From Allopontixanthobacter sp034376665 (lineage in GTDB: Bacteria > Pseudomonadota > Alphaproteobacteria > Sphingomonadales > Sphingomonadaceae), in contig NZ_JAXMJI010000117.1 of NCBI RefSeq assembly GCF_034376665.1, positions 1 to 57,013 of the forward strand: DNA of 57,013 bases, given 5' to 3'. Below the pieces are notes generated by a model. That model was given only the letters and a program-made list of their open reading frames with translations, had not been told where the DNA came from and searched no databases. Shown piece after piece: positions 1 to 8,283 of the stretch. Made by a program: the position numbers and the translations under genes. Within the stretch, counting starts at the first letter, position 1, and each line of letters starts with the position of its first letter.

Positions 1-838
1 GCACCGTCGCCAGCGTTGACGAATTCATCACGAAGCTGGCACCCTGTCGGTGGCCCGATTTCATCGTATGCACCAGATCGATCAGCCGCGCTTCGGGGGT
101 CGTCCCGAAACCGAAGGCATCGCCCGAACCGATATATTGCAGCGAGCCGAACGCACGGACCCCGTCTTCGGCGGTCGAGACCGGCGCGGTCAGGAACCCT
201 TCAGGCTGGTCGAAACCGGAGCCGTTGACGAAAGCGGCACCTTCGGCGCGGGCAAACTCCATCGCGATCTCGCTGGCGAGCCAGCTTTCCAGATCGAAGC
301 CGGCATCATCCAGCATCGCCTGGCTGGCCGCCGGATTGGCATAAAGCTCGCCCGTCGGGGGGGAGATTTCGGCGAATTGCGGCGCGTCGGTTTCCGGCCG
401 CGCGGCCGTTTCGCTGACCCAACCCGAGGCCGTGCCGCCGGTGGACACCAGCTTGCGGTAGCCCGCGCTGCCCGTCTGGACCACCTGGGCGAGGCTGCGA
501 ATCGGGCTGATTTCGATCAATTCCCGGGCGATCATTGCATCGATCGACTGCGGCACGGCATAGCCGCCATCGGAGGGCACCTGGCCGTTGATCGACTTGA
601 TTTCCGACACCCGCCCGCGGCGCAGGTAGCCGTCGATGAAGCCTTTCACTTCGGCGGTGTCGGAAGCGCCCGAAATCGCTGGACGGGCAGCGGCGCGGCC
701 GACCTTGTCGAGCCGGGCTTTCACTTCGTCAACGTCGGAGCGCAGCGCGGTGACATCGGCTTCGGTCTTGTCCTGACGGGCGACGATGTCGAAGCTGGCA
801 TCGAGCTGGTCAGGGGCGGCAGAGGTATGATTATCCAT
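1..838 (-). CDS. HK97-type major capsid protein, GTA-like (3' end beyond window)
   Basis: The minus-strand frame is open from an ATG at 838 to the window edge, about 279 codons, with no stop reached. The protein starts MDNHTSAAPDQLD. A charged, coiled-coil-like stretch follows (roughly residues 10-45), as in the scaffolding delta domain of HK97-fold capsids. The body has typical HK97 capsid features such as VPSDGGYAVP, GWVSETAARPET, FVNGSG and QPEGFL. It lies downstream of prohead protease, portal and terminase genes in the fixed GTA/HK97 order. The N-terminal part is probably removed by the protease encoded upstream. The start is preceded by AAGGTGA on the coding strand. The C-terminus is not visible. 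Confidence 0.88.
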   Translation of the reverse strand, partial: MDNHTSAAPDQLDASFDIVARQDKTEADVTALRSDVDEVKARLDKVGRAAARPAISGASDTAEVKGFIDGYLRRGRVSEIKSINGQVPSDGGYAVPQSIDAMIARELIEISPIRSLAQVVQTGSAGYRKLVSTGGTASGWVSETAARPETDAPQFAEISPPTGELYANPAASQAMLDDAGFDLESWLASEIAMEFARAEGAAFVNGSGFDQPEGFLTAPVSTAEDGVRAFGSLQYIGSGDAFGFGTTPEARLIDLVHTMKSGHRQGASFVMNSSTLATV

Positions 839-882
839 CGGGCATTCACCTTTTTCGGGTTGGGGAGGTAGTCGGCAGGCAC

Positions 883-904
883 AAAAAAACCGCCTTGGGG
901 GCGG
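883..904 (-). terminator. Rho-independent terminator between protease and capsid genes
   Basis: Read on the minus strand, the sequence is CCGCC, a five-base loop, GGCGG, then seven T residues. The stem occupies 904-890 and the T-run 889-883. This is a textbook intrinsic terminator in the direction of the GTA genes. It sits inside the structural operon, 45 bp before the capsid start. On the plus strand the hairpin is not followed by T residues, so it acts only for minus-strand transcription. Confidence 0.75.
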
Positions 905-932
905 CCGGTTGGAGGGGCGGGATTGGAGGGTA

Positions 933-1355
933 TCAGCTGATCAGATGGACCCGCGCACCATGCTGGAGCGGATGGGTAACCAGGCTGACTTCGAACAATT
1001 CGACATCGTGCAGATGCCGCCCGGCACCCTCCCGGCGGTAGCTGCGGGCGCGGTAGCCAAAGCTGAGCCCGTCCACGCTGCGCGCCTTCAGCTCGGTTGC
1101 GGCGCGGCCATGCGGATTGTCGATCCGCGCCACGATCCGGAGGCCGCGCCGGTCCTCGGCGATGCTATCGACCCATCCGATCCGCTGCTCGGCGCTGTGC
1201 TGCCAGTACAGCGGCAACGGGTTCTGCAGTTGGGCCAGACTACGCTTGAAAGCGCCGGGCCAGATCGTGTCGCCTGCGCCGTCCGGTGTTCCGAACAAGG
1301 CCGCATAGCCTGCGAAACGTAACGCTTCGGGTGCGGGGGGCAGCGCCGCGTTCAT
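933..1355 (-). CDS. Prohead (head maturation) protease, GTA/HK97 family
   Basis: 140 aa from an ATG that overlaps the stop of the upstream gene (ATGA). The longer frame to 1430 is unlikely to be used. The sequence reads LRFAGYAALFGTPDGAGDTIWPGAF near the N-terminus, then LYWQHSAEQRIGW, SVDGLSFGYRA and FEVSLVTHPL. These are hallmarks of the peptidase U35 family of prohead proteases: the catalytic His lies in the WQH segment and the Ser in the DGLSFGY segment. At 140 aa it is compact, as GTA versions are. It would cleave scaffold regions of the capsid protein during head assembly. Confidence 0.88.
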   Translation of the reverse strand: MNAALPPAPEALRFAGYAALFGTPDGAGDTIWPGAFKRSLAQLQNPLPLYWQHSAEQRIGWVDSIAEDRRGLRIVARIDNPHGRAATELKARSVDGLSFGYRARSYRREGAGRHLHDVELFEVSLVTHPLQHGARVHLIS

Positions 1356-1660
1356 TTCAGCAGCCCGGGTGCGCCGATCCGCACCGCGATGCCGATCAGC
1401 AGCAGCGCGAGCACACCGCGCACCACCCATTCGACCGCCGCCTTCCAGGCGCTCGCCTTGGCATCGCGCCAGGCGCGCAGCAATTCGCGCAATTCGTCGA
1501 TATCGTTCTGCGCGTTCGCATCGCCGAGACCGAGCCGCGCGATCACCCGGCTGGCCCCTAGCTCGGACGATTCCTCGACGATGGCGCGCAGCGTAACCAT
1601 TTCGGTGCCGTCGCTGCTCGCCTGCGCGATCAGCCGCGCCAGCATGTCTTCGCGGATCAT
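1352..1660 (-). CDS. Small GTA-cluster membrane protein (DUF6127-like)
   Basis: 102 aa starting MIREDMLARLIAQ. Start and stop overlap those of the neighbours (ATGA at both ends), so it is translationally coupled between portal and protease. The N-terminal two thirds are hydrophilic and predicted helical. The C-terminus has one hydrophobic segment (about residues 78-100: VVRGVLALLLIGIAVRIGAPGLLK). A small gene at this position is a regular member of GTA head clusters, often annotated DUF6127. Its role is unknown. The frame extends upstream to 2092, but that part is a shadow of the portal gene. Confidence 0.75.
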   Translation of the reverse strand: MIREDMLARLIAQASSDGTEMVTLRAIVEESSELGASRVIARLGLGDANAQNDIDELRELLRAWRDAKASAWKAAVEWVVRGVLALLLIGIAVRIGAPGLLK

Positions 1661-2811
1661 TTCGGGTCTCCTTCTGGTTTCAGCCCGAGCAGGCTGCGTT
1701 TTTCCGAATCGCTCAGGAATGTGGCCCCGGAAACCTGCGACCACAGCCGCTCGCGGTCTTCCGACAGGGCGGAAATCTGGTCGAGATCGACCGACAGCGG
1801 CGCGCCGCCGAACCATGGGCCGAGACCCTGGCTGATGCCGGACAGGATCTTGCCCGCCAGCGGCAGCAACGTCAGCCGCCACAATGCGCGATTTGCCTCG
1901 CGGTAATTGGCATAGGTGTTGTCGCCCGGCAGGCCGAGCAGCATGGGCGGCACCCCGAACGCCAGCGCAATATCGCGCGCCGCAGCCGCCTTGAGATTGG
2001 CGAAATCCATGTCCGCCGGGCTCATCGACAGGCTCTGCCAGGTGAGGCCGCCTTCCAGCAGCATCGGCCGCCCGGCGTTGATCTGCCCGCAATAGGCCGC
2101 GGACAATTCCGCCTTCAGCCGGTCGAACTGGTCAGTCGTCAGCCCGCCGCCGTCTCCGCCATCATAGACCAGCGCGCCCGATGGCCGCGCGGCATTTTCC
2201 AGCAAGGCGCGGTTCCACTGGCTGGCGGCGTTATGGATCGCCACCGCCTGTTCGGCAGCAGCCAGGCATCCGGCCCCGTAATGGTCATCGCCCGGATGAA
2301 AGGCCTTCAGATGAACGATGTTGGGCCAGCCGCTGTCATCCTCCAGCGGAATGGTCAGCGTCCGGTTCGCCAGGCGGTAGGCATAGGCCGTCGGCCAGCC
2401 ATCCTCCCCGGCGATCACTGATATGCGTTCCGGCCGCAGGGCAAACAATTCGGCCGGCTGGCCAGCGCCATCCTTCATGACCTGGACATAGGCGTTGCCA
2501 TGCAGCAGCAGATGCGCAGCCAGCGTTTCTATCAGCGATTGCCCTGCCGAACACGCGCCGATCAAGCCCGCGAGACGTGTGTCTGCGGAATTGAGCGGTG
2601 CGCTGCCGACCCCCTCCGCGACAATCCGCACCGCCCGCTGCGCCACTGGATTTTCGACAAAGGCACGCCGAACCGCAGTGGTATATTCGAACGGCGGCTT
2701 GCCCCCGCCGTCGAACGCCGCCGCCCAGGGCGAAGTAAACCCGCGCGCAATCGGCACACGTGTCTGATCCCCGCCCTTGAAGGCGGAGGCGATTGTGTTG
2801 AGGAAGGACAT
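1657..2811 (-). CDS. Phage/GTA portal protein, HK97 family
   Basis: 384 aa. Typical portal features include the N-terminal FEYTTAVRRAFVENPVAQRAVRIVAEGVGS region, LLHGNAYVQVMKDG (residues 103-116), the WPNIVHLKAFHPGDDHYGAGCL block, and ARDIALAFGVPPMLLGLPGDNTYANYREANRALWR (residues 284-318). The portal forms the DNA entry ring of the capsid. It lies 17 bp downstream of the large terminase gene and overlaps the next gene by four bases. Its length is normal for compact GTA portals. Confidence 0.92.
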   Translation of the reverse strand: MSFLNTIASAFKGGDQTRVPIARGFTSPWAAAFDGGGKPPFEYTTAVRRAFVENPVAQRAVRIVAEGVGSAPLNSADTRLAGLIGACSAGQSLIETLAAHLLLHGNAYVQVMKDGAGQPAELFALRPERISVIAGEDGWPTAYAYRLANRTLTIPLEDDSGWPNIVHLKAFHPGDDHYGAGCLAAAEQAVAIHNAASQWNRALLENAARPSGALVYDGGDGGGLTTDQFDRLKAELSAAYCGQINAGRPMLLEGGLTWQSLSMSPADMDFANLKAAAARDIALAFGVPPMLLGLPGDNTYANYREANRALWRLTLLPLAGKILSGISQGLGPWFGGAPLSVDLDQISALSEDRERLWSQVSGATFLSDSEKRSLLGLKPEGDPK

Positions 2812-2828
2812 GGAATTTCCTTAAATTG

Positions 2829-4166
2829 CTAGACTTGCAAGACCCGCGGCACGCTTTGCCGGCCGAGCATCAATTCATGGGCTGCCCATACAAGGGCATC
2901 GGCGCGGTCGGGGCTTCTACCTGGGCCTTCGTAACTGCCGCCCGCCATCAGCCCGCATAGCTGGTCCTCCAACCGGGCAAACATCCCCGCGTGGCGCATT
3001 CGGCCCGCTTCGTAGAGCGCAGCGACCGGTTCTGCGCGGGCGATCTTGCCGCGGCTGGCGTGGACCAGTTTCAGGGGCAGCGCGATATCCGCAGCGCGCA
3101 GCACGCTCGCCACCATGTCGCCGCCCTGGTTGGCCTCGGCAATTACCCGGTCGGCATCCCAGGCTCTGGCCGCCTCCGCCACGGCGCGGGCCCAGCGTTC
3201 GGGCGTTGGCCGCGCAACCGAGCAATCGGCGAGGACCACTCCGGTGCCATTGGCCGTCAACCCCGCAACGATTATGCCGCATTCATCGCCCCGCGCCGTT
3301 GCGGGCGGATCGACCCCGACCACTACGCGGGTCAGCGGATGGGTTTGTGCCGCCACCCGGCAATTTTCGATCATGGCGCGGCTCCATAGCGCGCCCTCGA
3401 CCTCCGCCAGCAGCACGCCGTCGAGTTCCTGTCGGCCCAGTGCGGTGCTCCCGTAGGTGCGGCGGATGTCGCGAATGAACCGCACCGGCAAATTGGCCGC
3501 GTTGTCGTAGGTCGAACCGCGGGTAATCCGGACGCTGCCCGAGGAGACTTCATCCATCAACCGGCGCATCAGCGGGACCGCGCGGGGAGTCGTGGTGGCC
3601 AGGCTTCGCGGATAATCCCCCAGCCGCAGACCCATTATCAGATTGTCCCAACTCGCCACCCCGCGTCCGCCCGTTACGTCCCACTTGGCAATTTCGTCAC
3701 ACCAGGCATGGCTGTGCTGAGGGCCGCGCAAACTGTCCGGTTCGCCCGCCGAATATAACATTGCCTGCGCGCCATTGGGCCAGGTCAGACGTTTAAGTGA
3801 CGGTTCGAAATGGGGCATGCGCTTCGGCGGAGACGTGGCCAGAATGCCGCTTTCTCCCTCCACCATGATTGCCCTCACTTCCGAAATGGAAGCCCCGACC
3901 AGTGCAATCCGGGCATCTTTGTTGCGTTTCGCGATATGCCGGACCCATTCGGCCCCGGCGCGTGTCTTGCCAAAACCGCGCCCGGCGCAGATCAGCCAGA
4001 CCTGCCAGTCGCCCGGTGGGGGAAGCTGTTCGAACCGTGCCCAGACTCTCCAGTGGAACCGCAATTCGTCTTTCTCGCTTTGGGACAAGGCCCCGAGGAA
4101 AATGTGTCGTTCTTCGTCTTCCAGCGAGAGGAGCAGGCGGAGACGATCAATCTGCGTCATCGGCAC
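2829..4166 (-). CDS. Terminase large subunit, GTA-like (DNA packaging ATPase/nuclease)
   Basis: 445 aa. A Walker A motif, AGRGFGKTRAG, lies at residues 61-71. It is followed by the ATPase core (RIALVGASISEVRAIMVEG, ...HAWCDEIAKW as Walker B with following residues). The C-terminal RNase H-like nuclease half carries VVVGVDPPATARGDECGI and ADRVIAEANQGGDMV, supplying acidic metal ligands. The overlap with the upstream small-terminase-like gene is 20 bp. An internal MTQID at 4160 is an alternative start. It would drive headful packaging of host DNA if the GTA is active. Confidence 0.93.
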   Translation of the reverse strand: MPMTQIDRLRLLLSLEDEERHIFLGALSQSEKDELRFHWRVWARFEQLPPPGDWQVWLICAGRGFGKTRAGAEWVRHIAKRNKDARIALVGASISEVRAIMVEGESGILATSPPKRMPHFEPSLKRLTWPNGAQAMLYSAGEPDSLRGPQHSHAWCDEIAKWDVTGGRGVASWDNLIMGLRLGDYPRSLATTTPRAVPLMRRLMDEVSSGSVRITRGSTYDNAANLPVRFIRDIRRTYGSTALGRQELDGVLLAEVEGALWSRAMIENCRVAAQTHPLTRVVVGVDPPATARGDECGIIVAGLTANGTGVVLADCSVARPTPERWARAVAEAARAWDADRVIAEANQGGDMVASVLRAADIALPLKLVHASRGKIARAEPVAALYEAGRMRHAGMFARLEDQLCGLMAGGSYEGPGRSPDRADALVWAAHELMLGRQSVPRVLQV

Positions 4167-4665
4167 CGCTTTCGATTGTCGAAACCGGGCACTTTACGGT
4201 CGAACCAGGGCTGTCCTGCGCGATCAGGACCTGAACGGCCTTCTCTCGTGCCCGCATCGCATCCAGCTTTGTGTTGATCGATGCGAGGATTGCATCCTCG
4301 TCTTCATCATCGCGGATTGCCTTGCGCTGGCTAACTGCTTCGCGGTGGGCGGCCAGCAGACGGAAGGCGGTAGCGTTGTCGAATTTGCGGCGCGCTTTGG
4401 TCTTGGTTCCTTCGAGCTCACCGATCCGCAGCCGGTAAAGCAGTGACATTTCCAGGTTGTCGTATCCTTCGCACAAGGCATCGAACCATGCGCTGCGAAA
4501 CTCCGCGTCTTCGCGCCGGAGCTTGTAGATTGTGCTTTTGGTCACTTTGGCCGCGCGGGCGGACCCGGCGATGTTCGAGCTTTCCGCCAGCGCTGCGAGA
4601 AATGTCTCCCGCCATGCAGGAGTGTTCCGGCCGCGCAGTGGGTGGCCGGGCGAGGATGTCGCCAT
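4147..4665 (-). CDS. GTA small terminase-like DNA-binding protein
   Basis: 172 aa. The first 60 residues contain a helix-turn-helix-like stretch (TFLAALAESSNIAGSARAAKVTKSTIYKLRREDAEF), typical of small terminases that recognise DNA. The C-terminal half is charged and helical. It is the first gene of the head operon and overlaps the large terminase gene, the position of gene 1 of the Rhodobacter-type GTA. Assignment rests on position and the N-terminal fold signature; sequence conservation of this family is low. Confidence 0.72.
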   Translation of the reverse strand: MATSSPGHPLRGRNTPAWRETFLAALAESSNIAGSARAAKVTKSTIYKLRREDAEFRSAWFDALCEGYDNLEMSLLYRLRIGELEGTKTKARRKFDNATAFRLLAAHREAVSQRKAIRDDEDEDAILASINTKLDAMRAREKAVQVLIAQDSPGSTVKCPVSTIESGADDAD

Positions 4666-4740
4666 AGGAGTTATCCGTGCTGAAAATGAAGGACCGTCCC
4701 GGACCGGCTCCTGCGAATCGGTCTATTGCGATGTTCCAAA

Positions 4741-4769
4741 TAACTAACCAATGAGCGTGACAATGTCAA
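4741..4769 (-). promoter_or_regulatory. Candidate promoter of the GTA head operon with overlapping palindrome
   Basis: On the minus strand a perfect -35 box TTGACA (4769-4764) is followed after 17 bp by TAGTTA (4746-4741). This is about 80 bp before the first GTA gene. The -35 box overlaps the palindrome TGACA-T-TGTCA (4758-4768), which could be an operator. The surrounding intergenic stretch 4670-4815 is more AT-rich than its neighbours and has no other gene. Confidence 0.45.
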
Positions 4770-4910
4770 CGAAAAAGTGCCAAATAGGTTAAATACACGG
4801 TACGCGCGGCGCATTTCGTGCGGATAGGCGCTTGCAGCGCAGGGGACCCCGCACTAATCGCAGCGTCAGTGGCCCGCCTTGTCAGGGGCGTTCAAATCGG
4901 GAGGCGGCCC

Positions 4911-5552
4911 TTGCTGCGCGGATTGTACAATTGGACGATGGAAAAGGCCGCGCACCGCCACGCCGTGGGGTGGCTTGCCTTCTTCAGTTTCGTTGAATCG
5001 AGCTTCTTTCCGATTCCGCCGCATCCCCTGCTCGGGCTGATGTGCCTGGCCGAGCCGAAAAAAGCGGTCCGCTACGCCGCGGTCGCCACCGCTGCCTCAG
5101 TCGCCGGGGCGCTACTGGGCTATGCGATCGGATATTTCCTTTATGACGCTGTCGGCGCGCAGCTGATCGCCGCGCTCGGGTTGACGGAAAGCTTCCCCAC
5201 CGCGCGCTGCACCCTCAACGAATACGGGGCGCAAGCGGTCATTCTAGCCGCCGCGACGCCGGTACCGTTCAAGCTGCTGACCATAACCGCCGGCTTTACC
5301 GCCATGCCGCTGGCAACCTTCCTGATTGCCAGCATCGTGGGCCGCGCAATGATCTTCATGACGGTGGGCATACTGTTCCGGGTATTCGGGGCGCCGATCA
5401 AACTGTTCATCGACAAATATCTAATTTCGGTGACAACCGCCTTTGTCGTGCTGGTAATCGGCGGCTTTATAGCGCTTTCGTCGCTCGCCGGGGAAAGCGA
5501 CGAGCCATCGGATGATCCCTGTGTCACTGCTGCGCGGGCCGGATCGAGCTAA
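4911..5552 (+). CDS. YqaA-family inner membrane protein (VTT/SNARE-associated superfamily)
   Basis: 213 aa from a TTG at 4911 that has GGGAGG six bases upstream and gives the family's usual N-terminus (LLRGLYNWTM...). An ATG at 4938 is a fallback and the frame opens at 4818. The protein has an ESSFFPIPPHPLLGLMCLAEP re-entrant segment, then several hydrophobic helices. The motif AATPVPFKLLTITAGF is characteristic of YqaA/DedA-like proteins. The exact function is unknown; relatives are linked to lipid scrambling or membrane homeostasis. It stands alone, convergent with the spt gene. Confidence 0.8.
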   Translation: MLRGLYNWTMEKAAHRHAVGWLAFFSFVESSFFPIPPHPLLGLMCLAEPKKAVRYAAVATAASVAGALLGYAIGYFLYDAVGAQLIAALGLTESFPTARCTLNEYGAQAVILAAATPVPFKLLTITAGFTAMPLATFLIASIVGRAMIFMTVGILFRVFGAPIKLFIDKYLISVTTAFVVLVIGGFIALSSLAGESDEPSDDPCVTAARAGSS

Positions 5553-5585
5553 CCTTCGCTGACGAAGCCCTTTCGGTTAAGGACC

Positions 5586-6839
5586 TCAAATAATCCCGAC
5601 GGATTTCCCGGCGCGTTCGAACATTCCGAGAATCGTCTGCACTTCCGCTTCGCTGTGTTCGGCGCATAGCGAGCACCGCAGCAGGGTCATGTTGGCGGGT
5701 GTCGCAGGGGGGCGTGCCAGATTGACATAGAGCCCTTCACTCAGCAGCGCTTCCCACATCATCGCGCCGCGTTCCAGATCGGGCATGATCACCGCGATGA
5801 TGGCGCTTTCGGCTTGCTTGGTCCCAAGTTCGAAACCGAGATCGCGCAGGCCCTGGTGCAGTGTGCGGGAATTTTCCCACAAATGCGCCCGCTTGTTCGA
5901 ACCGTGCATCAGCTTGCGGATCGACGTCGCGGTGCTGGCGACCACGGCGGGGGGCAGGCTGGCGGTGAAGACATAGGGACGGCAGACCAGCCGCATGATC
6001 TCGAATTTCGGGTGATTGGAAACGCAGAAGCCGCCGACCGTCCCGACGCTCTTGGAAAATGTTCCGATGATGAAATCGACATCATCGATCACCCCGACTT
6101 CTTCGGCAACGCCGCGGCCATGCTGTCCGATGAAGCCCATCGAATGCGCTTCGTCGACCAGTACCATCGCGCCGTTTTCCTTGGCGATCCGGACCATCTC
6201 CTTCAGCGGTGCGACATCGCCCAGCATCGAATAGACGCCCTCCAGCACGACCAGCTTGCCCGCGCCCTCCGGCACCCGCTTCAGCCGCTTTTCCATCGCC
6301 TCGATGTCGTTGTGCTTGAACGGCACGACTTCGGCATTGCCCATCGCGCAGCCATCCCAGATGCTCGCGTGGCTGTCGATGTCGAGGATGATGTAATCGC
6401 CCTTGCCGGCGATCGTGCTGATGATCCCCAGATTGGCCTGATAGCCAGTCGAGAAGACCATCGCGTGGTCCATGCCGTAGAATTCGCGGAGCGCATCCTC
6501 GCATTCGCGGTGGCCCTGGAAGGTGCCGTTCAGAACCCGGCTGCCGGTTGTTCCGGCACCGAAGTCTGACATTGCCTGCTTGCCCGCTTCGATCACATCG
6601 GGATCGAAGGTCATGCCCATGTAATTGTAAGTGCCGAGCAGGATCGTATCGCGCCCGTTACAGATCGCACGGGTCGGCGACAGCACCTTTTCCATCACCA
6701 GGCTGAAGGGATCCTGCATCCCGGCGGCGAGCAATTGCTCGCGCTGCTGGATCAGCGGATCGAATTTGCTGAACAGGTCGGTTGCGATTGCAGGCGTATC
6801 GGTGCCCTCGGAGCGGGGCGGGGCGGAATGGTCGTTCAT
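5586..6839 (-). CDS. spt: Serine palmitoyltransferase (alpha-oxoamine synthase), first step of sphingolipid synthesis
   Basis: About 417 aa. This is a PLP-dependent alpha-oxoamine synthase that condenses L-serine with an acyl thioester to give 3-ketodihydrosphingosine. Visible motifs are GTYNYMGMTFDP, VFSTGYQANLG, DSHASIWDG, VDEAHSMG (PLP-binding Asp and His) and the Schiff-base lysine in GTFSKSVGTVGG (about residue 263). It directly follows a dedicated acyl carrier protein gene. The spt-acp pairing, rather than a biotin or heme gene nearby, points to the sphingolipid enzyme and not KBL, BioF or HemA. The ATG at 6839 is preferred; a TTG at 6845 would overlap the acp stop. Confidence 0.9.
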   Translation of the reverse strand: MNDHSAPPRSEGTDTPAIATDLFSKFDPLIQQREQLLAAGMQDPFSLVMEKVLSPTRAICNGRDTILLGTYNYMGMTFDPDVIEAGKQAMSDFGAGTTGSRVLNGTFQGHRECEDALREFYGMDHAMVFSTGYQANLGIISTIAGKGDYIILDIDSHASIWDGCAMGNAEVVPFKHNDIEAMEKRLKRVPEGAGKLVVLEGVYSMLGDVAPLKEMVRIAKENGAMVLVDEAHSMGFIGQHGRGVAEEVGVIDDVDFIIGTFSKSVGTVGGFCVSNHPKFEIMRLVCRPYVFTASLPPAVVASTATSIRKLMHGSNKRAHLWENSRTLHQGLRDLGFELGTKQAESAIIAVIMPDLERGAMMWEALLSEGLYVNLARPPATPANMTLLRCSLCAEHSEAEVQTILGMFERAGKSVGII

Positions 6840-6841
6840 GG

Positions 6842-7081
6842 TCAATTCTGCAATGTGTTCACGGCATCGACGAGCTGGCCGTAGTTCTCGATGTCCGCCT
6901 GCTGGTTCATGGTGATGATGATGTCGAATTCGTCCTCGATCGCAGCGACGAAATCCATCACCGTGAGGCTGTCGAATTCAAGATCGCCGGCAAAGGTCGT
7001 ACTTTCCTCGATCGGGACATCTTTCTTGTTGAACGGCTCGATCAGCGAGCGGATGGAACTGTCGACGGCAGCACGGTCCAT
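6842..7081 (-). CDS. Acyl carrier protein dedicated to sphingolipid synthesis
   Basis: 79 aa starting MDRAAVDSSIRSLIEPFN. The phosphopantetheine attachment serine is in DLEFDSLTVMDF, a variant of the canonical DSL motif. It is immediately upstream of spt (2-bp gap), as in Sphingomonas and Caulobacter sphingolipid clusters, where this carrier presents the acyl chain to the palmitoyltransferase. The frame is open further upstream to 7198, but the ATG at 7081 gives the normal ACP length. Confidence 0.86.
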   Translation of the reverse strand: MDRAAVDSSIRSLIEPFNKKDVPIEESTTFAGDLEFDSLTVMDFVAAIEDEFDIIITMNQQADIENYGQLVDAVNTLQN

Positions 7082-7205
7082 TGCGGGTAATTCCAATCTA
7101 TCAAGTTTCGCGAACGCGATTTCGCGGCCGATTGCCACGCAATTGCGGCGGAAAAGCGGTTTCGATCCCTGCTTGTCAAGGCCGAGCCGTGCTGGCAAGC
7201 CCCCG

Positions 7206-7805
7206 ATGTCCGATCAGGGCAGCTCAGCGAGGGCGGCAGCGATGGAATCCGAACTTGTAAATGGCGATCGTCCCCCTGCAGCTATGAGCGCAGAGAAGCC
7301 GGAACGGGTGTTTTCCGAAAACGCCATCCACATGATCCGCACGGCGCAGATCAACACGCTGACCCTGTCGCAGATGGCCGACCAGAAGGCTTCGATCCTG
7401 ATGGGGGCGACTTTTCTCGTCTTTTCCCTCTCGATCAGCCGGTCGCTGACCGGTGACATGCCCGCTTCGCTGGTGCTGCTGGCACTGTTTTCGTTCCTGA
7501 GCTCGGTGTGCGCGGTCATTGCGGTAGTGCCGTCCATTGGAAAAGCGGGTGCGGATCCGCGCTCCAAACCGAATCGGCTGTTCTTCGGCCACTTCACCGC
7601 CATCGAGGAACCCGAGTGGGCGGAAAGCCTGCTGGAAGACATGACCCGCGACGAAACGGTGCTGCGGACGATGATGCATGATCTTTACCAGAATGGCTGT
7701 GTGTTGCAGCGCCGGAAGTACCGCTATCTGGCGCTGGCTTACCGGATTTTCATCGCGGGCCTGGTCGTCACGCTGCTGGTCTTCGGGATTGAAACTATCC
7801 GGTAA
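7206..7805 (+). CDS. Pycsar effector-like transmembrane protein (orphan)
   Basis: 199 aa from ATG 7206; later ATGs at 7242 and 7284 are possible. The core reads AIHMIRTAQINTLTLSQMADQKASILMGATFLVFSLSIS, then a second hydrophobic helix (LVLLALFSFLSSVCAVIAVVPSI) and a C-terminal helix (YRIFIAGLVVTLLVFGIETI). This arrangement matches the transmembrane effector domain of Pycsar anti-phage systems (formerly DUF5706). There, cyclic CMP or UMP made by a partner cyclase triggers membrane damage. No nucleotidyl cyclase is adjacent: neighbours are acp/spt and divK, both pointing away or converging. The protein may therefore be a standalone relative with another role. Confidence 0.68.
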   Translation: MSDQGSSARAAAMESELVNGDRPPAAMSAEKPERVFSENAIHMIRTAQINTLTLSQMADQKASILMGATFLVFSLSISRSLTGDMPASLVLLALFSFLSSVCAVIAVVPSIGKAGADPRSKPNRLFFGHFTAIEEPEWAESLLEDMTRDETVLRTMMHDLYQNGCVLQRRKYRYLALAYRIFIAGLVVTLLVFGIETIR

Positions 7806-8190
7806 CGACCAATTGCGCCGGGTTGGAATCGAGCAAACCCTTAACCACCCGCATGAAAGGGCCGATGGACACCGGCTTTGAAAGATATCCTTCGGCACCG
7901 ACATCGCGGATCCGGTCCTCGTCGCCCTTGCCGGCATAGGCGGTGACGGCGAGCACGGGAATGCGGGCGAGCGTCACATCGCGCTTCAGTTGTCCGATCA
8001 GCTCCATTCCGGAAATGTTCGGCAATTGGATATCCATGATAACCAGATCGGGGTCGAATGCGCGGGCTGCCTTGAGGGCCAATTCGCCGTCCGCGCAGGG
8101 TTCAACGGCGAATCCGGATGCCGTGAGAACATCGCAGAACAATTTGCGGTTTAGATCGTTATCCTCGACAACCAGAACTCTCTTTGCCAC
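7795..8190 (-). CDS. divK: Single-domain response regulator DivK
   Basis: 131 aa from a GTG at 8190 (MAKRVLVVEDNDLNRKLF...), with AAGG seven bases upstream. The frame continues to 8304, but the extra residues are not family-like. It is a receiver domain only: acidic pocket VVEDN, phospho-acceptor Asp in LVIMDIQLPNISGMELI, conserved Thr/Ala in VLAVTAYAGKGDE, and Lys in GYLSKPVS. The match with Caulobacter DivK over this region is strong. DivK relays cell-cycle phosphorylation between DivJ, PleC and DivL. The last 11 bp overlap the convergent Pycsar-like gene. Confidence 0.88.
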   Translation of the reverse strand: MAKRVLVVEDNDLNRKLFCDVLTASGFAVEPCADGELALKAARAFDPDLVIMDIQLPNISGMELIGQLKRDVTLARIPVLAVTAYAGKGDEDRIRDVGAEGYLSKPVSIGPFMRVVKGLLDSNPAQLVVTG

Positions 8191-8283
8191 TGACTGCCTT
8201 GTTGCTCCGATTGCTTTTGCTTCGTTAACCAGAAGCCGCCCCCTATGTTCTGCTTGCGTCCTCAGTAATCTTTCCACAGGATA

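Noticed and set aside
50..871. 273-codon plus-strand frame
   Set aside because: Antisense to the HK97 capsid gene, whose translation is unmistakable and fits the GTA order.
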